From assembly GCF_000001735.4 (NCBI RefSeq), contig NC_003075.7:2357001-2421000 (forward strand): a stretch of 64,000 nucleotides of DNA, given 5' to 3'. Below are positions 55,863-64,000 of the stretch, piece after piece. Under the pieces are notes generated by a model. It had not been told where the DNA came from, ran no database searches, and was given only the letters and a program-made list of their open reading frames with translations. Source of the stretch: Arabidopsis thaliana. Taxonomy: Eukaryota; Streptophyta; Magnoliopsida; Brassicales; Brassicaceae. Position numbers and translations under genes: made by a program. Within the stretch, counting starts at the first letter, position 1; each line of letters begins with the position of its first letter.

Positions 55863-56228
55863 TCAAACTTGAAGAGAGAAGAGAGGAGGAAGATCAGAGA
55901 TAGTTCGAGAAGAAGAAGATGAAGAAGAAGAACACAAGAAACGTTTAAAAGATTTGAGGAAACGAGTGATAAGATTATTGCATATACAAGTGTTGGTCTT
56001 CCTCAGCTTCCTGAGCTTCTTACCAATTCTCATTCTTATCCCAACCACTCTGATCATAATCAACGGTCCAGATGATCTCCTCCTCTGTTGATGCTGTCTG
56101 GTCTTGCTATCGGCTCGTTCTAAAACCTTTTGAATTAGAAATTGAGCTCGTCTGTGAATTAGCTCTTGAGGGTCTTCTTTCTCCATCTTTGTGTACTCGT
56201 ATGGACTATTCTTCACCATTAATGCCAT
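55863..56228 (-). CDS. Small basic protein of unknown function
   Basis: An intronless 121-aa ORF from the ATG at 56228 (M-A-L-M-V-K-N-S-P-Y-E-Y). It is rich in Arg/Lys (R-V-V-G-I-R-M-R-I-G-K-K-L-R-K-L-R-K) and has a run of eight Ser near the C-terminus, ending L-P-P-L-F-S-L-Q-V. A TATATATAT tract on the promoter side (about 56317) could serve as TATA box. The frame is open 25 codons upstream, but the chosen ATG gives a more usual start. I recall a hypothetical gene at this place (At4g04745). No function can be assigned. Confidence 0.65.
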   Translation of the reverse strand: MALMVKNSPYEYTKMEKEDPQELIHRRAQFLIQKVLERADSKTRQHQQRRRSSGPLIMIRVVGIRMRIGKKLRKLRKTNTCICNNLITRFLKSFKRFLCSSSSSSSSRTISDLPPLFSLQV

Positions 56229-56927
56229 TGATTCTATCTTCTTTTTTTGAGTTCTTATTCTATATATTGTAGTATGAAGAAAGATTGAGTAAGCTAATAA
56301 CATGAAGCAGAAGTATATATATAGTGAAAGATGGGCAGAGAAAGAGAGACACCATGTGAGGATTATTAATTAGGTATATGAATAATATTAATGTGTGTAC
56401 ATACATGTGGATTAATGATAAAATTATTTTCCAGTTGGTTTGCCAAGACTATATTATCTTACACACGAAGAGTGTGATCGGTAGTTTTTAGAGTGAATAT
56501 ACTTGGACAAAAATTGAGATATTGGCTTGAAAAAAACATCCACAAGGGTAAAAATGTTTATTTTACTATTTTAGATTGAAAAATTTATAGTTTATTTATT
56601 ACAAATATTTCAACATATTGGAATTAAGATGATGATTTATAACGTTTACAACAAACATATCTATTTTTTATGAATGGAAGATTCAATTTGCAACATATAT
56701 GAATAATCATGATAACCTTTCAACTTGCAGAAGAGTTTCTGAATTAAAATATATAATATATATATTCTCAATAAAAAATCTCTAAAATATCAATTGACTC
56801 TATTTCCAATAAATAGAAGGAGAGAGAAAAGAAATATATTTTTAATTTTTTTGTTTTATCTTGATTAGTATAACTTGAACCAAAGTTGAAGTAATTAGTT
56901 TTTAGTTTCTTTTTCTATTCTAAAAGC

Positions 56928-57113
56928 ATATTCAATGTTTATCTCTATTTTTTTCTTTATTTTAGATATTATTTTATTTGAGAGGCACTTTGTTCCAAAA
57001 AATAGACTAATCTCTATTTATGTTTTCTATTTTAGAGAAATACATTAGAGTAAAATCAACTCAATTTCCTCTAAAATAAAAGAAAAATTAAGGTGTGCAT
57101 TAGAGATGGTCTA
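56928..57113. mobile_element. Possible small MITE
   Basis: 'taaaagcatattcaatgtttatctctatttt' at the left and the inverse of 'ttaaggtgtgcattagagatggtcta' at the right are imperfect inverted repeats of the GCATCTCCAATG type. No ORF. Borders are approximate. Confidence 0.35.
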
Positions 57114-60045
57114 AATTTCTAATTATGTTAAACAATAAGACCATTAATTTGATATGTTTTATCAAGATTAAAACATATTTAGAGGCGGCCATCACATGAA
57201 AGACTTAAATTTAGCTTTGACTTCAAATGATTATATAATCATCATTATTGACCCTTTAATTTGATATTAGTTAATTTTATGTCAAGTTTGCTTTGTTTTT
57301 TGGCCTTTAACTTTTGGTGGTATTTATGTGGCAATACTTGCATGCATGAGCTCTTTTTCTAAAGTATCCGATGATGGACGCAACATGATAAAGAATCTCT
57401 TACGTAATAGTAGTACGAGTAATTTATTAATCATGTATTGATTGTTTAATCGTCTTCAACGTTCGATAATGATTAACTAGTCAACCATGTATATTTCCAA
57501 ACATTTACCATTGTAAAAACTTATTTATACTACTCTTTCTGTTTCTTTTTCTGATAAATTTTAAATTACCCTTTACTTCTTCAAATCGTATGCATGTTTT
57601 GAGATTTTAGATTTCCACACATTTTAAGAAATCAATTGCAATACCAAATCAAATCTAGTAACACATGTGTTATGCATAAAAACATGAACATTATAGAAAA
57701 CTGAAAATATTGGTCACTACTAACCAAGTGAATTTCTAGTTATTTTGGGAAAAAAAAACTCAAGTCTTATGAAATAGAGAGAAATGATCCATGTTTACAT
57801 TAATCATAAGCTCTGAAGAAATAAGTTCGAAATCCTACCGTGGTTGATATTTTTTTGTAAGTTAATGAGAATTTTTTTGGTTGCGAGGAAGCTGTAAGCT
57901 GTACGTCTAAGGTTTTGAGGCTTGACTTGGATTGTAAAGCTCGTGGCAACTAAGTGACCAAATCTTACTCGAATAAGCTTTTTGACGATCGACGCTTGTT
58001 TAAGATGATATCTCCTCGTTATTTCCTAGTCGATTGATGCTTGTTTGTTACTTTTGTTATGTTGTTGTGTTTGTTTGTCTAATTTCGTAGATCTTTTTAG
58101 TATTTTCTGCTACAACTGAATCATTGTAACTTCTATCAAAATTTGAAAATGGTTTAAATTTAATCTTTTACCAAAAAGTAAAATAATAATAAGTTTGAAA
58201 TGTTTCCTTTTTGTAAATTAATTGTTTTTGATTAATTCAAAAAAAGACTTTTAAAATATAAGAAATTTTTTCATCCAAATAGATAGAAATAACATATTAG
58301 TTATCTCATATCATATATTTCTCTCAAATGTTCATCGTATTCATTTGTAGTGACAACCATTTGCATCCTATAAACCCCAAAAAATAAATCATTCGTCAGG
58401 CCCAATCATGTCAAAATTAAAATACTTGAAAAATACACAATCCTATATCATAGCTGACGCATTTATTTCATACGGCATGCCGGCAAAAACGTCAACAGAA
58501 ATTAAATAAAAAGAAAAGACAAAATTTCCACCGGCAATAAGCTTTGAAAATTATTTCATATAGTACTAATAATAATAACCAAAAATAATGCTGATATGAA
58601 TGAAAAAACAAAGAAACGGTGTCATAATGATGGGACAAGCAGAGTTGAGATCTGTGTGAGTGAGTGATTACCTGAAAAGTCAACTCACCGGCTTAAGAAC
58701 TCGGCTTTTGCCAGCTCTCTCTTTTTAAGCCTTCTTTAATCAATCATGAAACGATCCTCTTGTGTAGTTGCAATAAGTTGCTATTTTTCTATTGAATTTT
58801 GTATTACAAAACTAATTCAACAATTATTTACAACTAATTTCCTCAAAAGAGCTATTATTCAGACCAGTTTGTATATAGTGTCAATAGAAATAAGTGTGGA
58901 GTTCTTTACAGAATCCAATTAAATCCTGAACTATTTTAAAAATTGTCTCTAAAAAATGACTTGACATACTAACAACAAAAAGTATTTTAAGGTAGAGATT
59001 CAAATTCGTCAAAAGTAACCACCGATGGGAGATTTAATTGGGACTCTAGTCACTGAAAGTCGAATCTGGAGATCAAGACGGCGAAGAAATTGGTTTCAAG
59101 AGGTTAGGGTTTGATTAAGAGAGAATTGCTAAAAAAGAAGAAATAGGTTAGTTTTTTTTGTAGTTTCTCAAACATAATAAGAGTACTTTTGTCATTTACC
59201 AGATATAACGCGTTTGACGCTGACTTTCATTAGCATCTACAATTGTTAGCCGCAGGATGCTGAGTTTGCTGCAGCTACTTGCGTCAACCAAACGAACATA
59301 CATACTCAGTTACGTTTGCCACCGCCACAACAACATGTGATGACCAAACGAACACGCTAATTATACACGACAAGGATCCTCTTATTCTTCTTGCGAGTCA
59401 TGATCCCTTTTACAAATTTATAAACCTTGTGATATTATCTTCACTAATATAAAACTTCATATGGGTTGCACAAGTTTGCAAATATTTCTAGCTTTCGACC
59501 AAAAGCCCAAAATAATCTACCCCTCTGCCAAACAAAGTCTTCCAAAATTTTCTTATTTGCTTCCCATTAGACCATTTGTAGCTATATGCATTAGGTTCTT
59601 TTGAAAGAGAAAGAAAAATAAGAGAACTGCATCATGTTAGTCTTGATATCTATTCAATTATCGTACCCTAAATTTAAAATATTTCTTACCAAAAAATAAA
59701 AATTTTGGAACGAAAAGCGAGAAAAAACTCGGCTTTTACGAAAAACAAATATCTGATGACAAAAAAACAACAAAATACAAATATCTTTCAAATTGGTAAG
59801 CAAACTCTTTAACAATTACTAATCCGAGTTAGTTTGTTTTCATATGTCATATCAACAAAATCCATCCTACATACCTCAGATTTTTAGAAAACCGAATCCG
59901 GATTTTTGTAGTCTACAACTTAAAGACACTATTGAATCTACACCATATAAGTATAGTGAACTGTAACATTAATAAACATGTTCACCTAAAAAAGAAAAGA
60001 AAAGAAAAGAAAGTAAATTATCAACAATAATGAATACTTGTTTTC
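57114..60045. other. AT-rich intergenic DNA
   Basis: No gene that I can support. Notable words only: a 'gttcgaaatcc' near 57828 without a tRNA fold, and 59205-59350 with 'gcgtcaaccaaacgaac' / 'gaccaaacgaacacgc' repeats that look like transposon termini of unknown family. Confidence 0.45.
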
Positions 60046-60262
60046 TTAAACGGGCCTAAGTAACAAGAAAAGCCCAATACGTGAAACATAAGTATATTCA
60101 CTAGGCTATAAGCCCATAAAACATATGTTGAATAGACTCACGAGTCACAAGTCCCCAAGTCTCAACAGACGGTGGATGATGCTCCGAGTCTGACTCCGGA
60201 GAAGAAAAAGTATATGTGTGGGATTGGTAGTTGCCACGTGAGTACGTGACCCTGCGTGGTAG
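60046..60262. promoter_or_regulatory. Site II and G-box/ABRE cluster upstream of the transporter
   Basis: GGGCC/AGCCCA words lie at about 60053-60117, then CACGTG at 60235-60240, TACGTGAC at 60243-60250 and GCGTGG at 60254-60259. CACGTG and ACGTG with GCGTGG are the G-box/ABRE plus coupling-element type pattern bound by bZIP and bHLH factors. It lies about 850 bp upstream of the transporter ATG, so regulation by ABA or light is possible but only inferred. Confidence 0.5.
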
Positions 60263-61109
60263 TTGGCTATTGATTAGTATTTGTTTTGATGTCCCCAGTC
60301 CCCACTTTTGTTACTGAGCTCGACGTTTTCTTTCTTAGTAAATAATTGATTCCAACCTAAAGCGTTGTCTAAGATGACTTTAGTTTTTATAATATTGTCG
60401 AAAACGAAAATATGTTTTTTATAAAATGCATGTTTGTTACTAGCATAGCTCATATACATTATGGTCCGCAGTAAAACAAGATTCTGTTTACTCTACTTGA
60501 ATTTCAACCATTTCTCATGTTGAAAGTTACTTACTTGAACTTGGACATTGAACATATATAGATGAATATCCAAAACTTAACACACCAATGATTTTAGAAT
60601 TTCATGTGTCTCTCTTATTGCATTATTTAAGAAAATTTGCCACTTATGATATGAACTAACACCAGTACTAATTCCCCAAACATATTTATTAACCAATTAT
60701 TTTCACGCATTTATTTGAAGATTCGAATTATGATTTTTGTCTTTTCTTTTGAGTAAGTTTTTTTTTTTTTTTTTGAACAAAGAGTAAGTAATACTTAAAA
60801 ACAATTCCATGTCCATAAAATTTTACTTTATCAAAAAAGAATACTATTACCATAAAAGAGGTAACACAATCTGTGTTTTAAGTTCCACTACTTCAGGAGA
60901 CCAACAATCTTCCAAACTCAAATACAAAAAGGTTTGAGACTTTTTCCAAGATTTGTCTCTTCTTTCTTTATTCTACCTCTAAAACAAAAATCCTAATCGA
61001 GTTCTCTATAATATTCAATAAAGATTATAATTCTTCTTTTATCTTTTGATAAAACTTGTGCTTTCATGTGATTGTGTTTCACTTTGATTTATAATCTCAG
61101 ATTCCAAAA

Positions 61110-63991
61110 ATGGCGGAAGAATCTTTATTACCATCTCATACAGAAGATGTATCAGCTTCTCCTAATAAATCTTCATCACTTCTGTCTGAAATATCAAATG
61201 CTTCCACGAGACCTTTTGTTCTTGCTTTCACTGTTGGTTCTTGTGGTGCCTTGAGCTTTGGATGCATTGTGAGTTCCTAAGTTCCATTTTTTTGTAATCC
61301 TTCAATGTTATTTTAACTTTTCAGATCAACATCAAAATTAGGTTCAATTTTCATCAACCAAATAATATTTTTCATGTATATATAGGTTGGATATACAGCT
61401 CCTACACAGTCCAGTATCATGAAAGACTTGAATCTATCCATAGCTGATGCAAGTTCAATTATTATTTGAGCTCTTTCGGTCTATTCCGGTTCTTTGTTTC
61501 CGGTTCGATCGGTTTTGTTCTTGGTTCAACTAATTTTTCAATTATTGTTCTTTTTTTTGTCTTTTTCAGTTTTCATTTTTTGGATCGATATTGACAGTGG
61601 GGCTAATCCTTGGAGCATTAATTTGTGGGAAATTGGCAGATTTGGTTGGTCGTGTCTATGTAAGTTTTTCCACTTTAAGAAAATTACTAGCACTAAATTT
61701 ACGAATTTTAACTATACAATTATGGATGTAACCACCATTTTAAATTAATCTTGAACCAGACGATATGGATTACAAACATTCTTGTTTTAATCGGCTGGTT
61801 AGCTATTGCATTTGCCAAGGTTTGCGAGTTTCTTATTTTATGTTATGTTTCCATAATGAAATGTTGATTAACTCGAAAAGTGAATATAATTCTTTAAATA
61901 TCTTCTTATTCTTTTTTTCTGTATTTTTTTGTTTTGTTACAAAGGATGTTCGGCTACTCGATCTTGGAAGGTTATTGCAAGGGATCTCGGTCGGAATTAG
62001 CTCATATTTGGTATGAAAAATGATTATAAAATATAAATAGAGGTCTTTAATCAAGAGAAATGCCTTGAATGTAGGTTGAGGATTAATATTTCTAAAATTT
62101 AGTTTAATAAGGTTATACACATCATTTAAGACCTTATCCTAAACTTAAAGGAACCATATATACTTCAACTAAGTTGTGTTATTTTTGGAAATCTAAGATT
62201 TTTATGGTAATTTGGAACACAAAGCACAAAATGTGTAATAATTTAATCCTTTCAGTCAAAGAAAAAAAAATTCTTTTAATAAATTTTTCGTTTATATTCT
62301 CTGATATTTTGATTCAATGGTGCGTATACATTCAACATATTTGATAGATTTGGGCTTTAACTCAGCTTCTAACTCGAAACCAATTGGCAATGAATAGAGT
62401 GACCCTAACCTTTTATATATCACTAGATATTTCCTCTAACTTCGGATGTGAGACTTTCTCTCATTAACAGTATTAATTTACTTGTAAATGTACTTTTTTA
62501 GTTTCAGATCGATGTGATAATTTGGTAAATTCAATGTGTTCTATAAACTTTGAGATTTGAATTTATTGAAAATGAAATTTCATATTAGATTCTGGTATTG
62601 ATTAATCACAGGGACCTATTTACATTAGCGAGTTAGCACCAAGAAATTTGCGAGGAGCTGCTTCTTCGTTGATGCAGGTAAACTAAGAGAAGCAGAATCC
62701 TTGAAAACTATTACAAAAATATAACATAATTACATAACTATAAGTTTTAAATGTTCTACAGTTATTTGTCGGTGTGGGTCTATCGGCCTTTTATGCTCTC
62801 GGAACAGCCGTTGCTTGGCGCAGTTTAGCCATTTTAGGCATGTAAAGGAGATTGATTCATATCAATGCATGCACCAATGGATCAAAAATTCTTGTTTCAT
62901 TCGAAGAGAAATATATATATTGTACTAATGATTTTGTGTTTTGTCTTTGGACAGGATCTATACCTTCTCTAGTGGTTCTGCCTCTTCTTTTCTTCATCCC
63001 CGAATCTCCTAGATGGCTAGTAAGCACTCGTTTATATTATCCATTTTCATCAATTTGTTTGGTCAAAATACATTTGCATTTACGCTTATGTTTACGTACG
63101 TGTTAAGTTTCATGGGATTTCATTGTCTCTTATACACTACAATAGGTCCCGTTAAACTTCAATTAATGTAAGGATCGAAACATTGCATTTTAAATTCTTG
63201 GTCTTACCTTCTAAGAAAACATGTATTACCTTCTTGGTCTTCTTTTCTAAATGAGGGATCATCTCAATGTTCTTTTTTTTTTAATATCTGGATTCTAGAA
63301 GTTCAAACACAAAGACCCTACATATCCTAGAGGCAGAATCCACACCAAGTTAAATTCATCTCCTTTGGAGAAGAGATCCCTCCCAACGTACCTCGAACCT
63401 AACACCTCTACTTGGAAAATTTACCACTGGGCCAACAGCTCGTTGGTCATCTAAGTGTTTTACCTTATAAGAAAACAAAATTTTAGTGTTTATACCAATT
63501 GTCTTTTGGAAAATATAACAATCAAAGCTGATAAGACTAGAACCTTACTGAACTATGATGGTCATCTAAACTCTTGGTTCCAAATGTACACGATTAAAAA
63601 CAACCAGATCCTGTTTGTTTAGCCTAAGTCTCTTCCGTTCATCTCCAACCCATAAAATACGATTAAAGTTACCAAAGGCTAGCTTATCAATGATTTGATC
63701 ATTGATGAATTTTGTTTGTAGGCTAAAGTTGGGAGGGAAAAGGAGGTTGAAGGGGTTTTATTAAGCTTGCGAGGAGCAAAATCTGATGTATCAGATGAAG
63801 CAGCAACGATATTAGTAAGGATATATAAATATACATGCATTATAATAGTCATATGATCAACATATATATTTACATTGATTTCCCAAATTTTTGATGATCA
63901 TCAGGAATATACAAAACATGTCGAACAACAAGACATCGATAGCCGCGGTTTCTTCAAGTTGTTCCAGCGAAAATACGCGTTGCCACTAACT
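61110..63991 (+). CDS. ERD6-like monosaccharide transporter, 5' part
   Basis: Ten exons lie in the window: 61110-61268, 61386-61448, 61570-61659, 61760-61819, 61945-62010, 62612-62677, 62762-62837, 62955-63019, 63722-63814 and 63905-63991 (275 codons); the gene continues past the edge. The product is an MFS sugar/H+ carrier of the ERD6-like clade, expected in the vacuolar membrane. Landmarks: a cytosolic N-terminus with an L-L motif, G-K-L-A-D-L-V-G-R (TM2-3 loop), [10 protein letters not shown], and P-E-S-P-R-W-L after TM6. Two introns start with GC (after 61448 and 62837), and both are needed to keep the family sequence. Intron 8 carries a SINE. Probably At4g04750, from memory. Confidence 0.92.
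63273..63446 (-). mobile_element. SINE in transporter intron 8
   Basis: The minus strand begins CCAACGAGCTGTTGGCCCAGTGGT, has the B box GGTTCGAGGT near 63390, and ends in poly(A) (poly(T) at 63274-63282). Imperfect direct repeats tcatctcaatgttc (63259-63272) and tcatctaagtgttt (63447-63460) are the likely target duplication with three mismatches. Same family as the degenerate copy at 36690-36873. Confidence 0.85.
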
Positions 63992-64000
63992 GTAAGTAAC

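Noticed and set aside
57815..57850. Possible tRNA or SINE B box (gttcgaaatcc)
   Set aside because: No A box at the right distance and no cloverleaf or poly(A) nearby.

Overview
The window is nuclear plant DNA: AT-rich, with short GT-AG introns, plant LINEs, SINEs, MITEs and a gypsy-type LTR. Gene content and order match the part of Arabidopsis chromosome 4 that I remember as At4g04670 to At4g04750: a TYW3/kelch/TYW2 fusion gene, an F-box gene, CPK31, CPK27, CPK22, CPK21, CPK23, a small basic protein gene, and an ERD6-like sugar transporter. The spliced lengths I derive (995, 484, 485, 531 and 520 aa) equal the A. thaliana lengths I recall, so A. thaliana or a very close relative is likely. 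That assignment rests on memory, not on a search.

Layout. 0.1-10.4 kb is a transposon block: a decayed LINE split by a 2115-bp solo LTR with a perfect 5-bp target duplication, an Emigrant-like MITE, an ORF1-only LINE derivative, and another MITE. 10.6-15.0 kb (+) is the nine-exon tRNA wybutosine-synthesis gene. 15.3-16.05 kb holds a truncated IPI1/TEX10-type fragment. 16.3-18.1 kb (-) holds an intact F-box gene next to a decayed duplicate of its 3' end. 18.6-19.4 kb is a poly(A)-tailed retroelement with a 15-bp target duplication. 22.4-24.4 kb is a patchwork of an F-box fragment, three CDPK fragments and a Gly-rich ORF. 24.6-51.5 kb (-) carries five complete CDPK genes in tandem, separated by broken and chimeric pieces of the same genes plus SINEs, a 1.27-kb fold-back element, a truncated LINE and a syntaxin-like pseudogene. 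51.5-60 kb is mostly intergenic, with a decayed small gene, a copy of CDPK 5' flank without a CDPK, a SINE and a 121-aa basic protein gene. 61.1 kb to the end is the first ten exons of a sugar transporter.

How it fits together. The five CDPKs share one eight-exon plan (144, 153, 113, 168, 128 and 100-nt internal exons, with CPK22 deviating at two) and arose by unequal duplication. The spacers keep fragments whose parents can be named, so the duplication history can be read from the sequence. CPK21 and CPK23 also share a decayed second copy of the DFG-encoding end of exon 1 inside intron 1. Nothing here is a wholly new system. The most unusual items are the mosaic CDPK debris, the intronic relic exons, the HRD-to-LRD change in CPK31, the small gene family co-duplicated with CPK21/23, two apparent GC-AG introns in the transporter, and the syntaxin-like and IPI1-like fragments.
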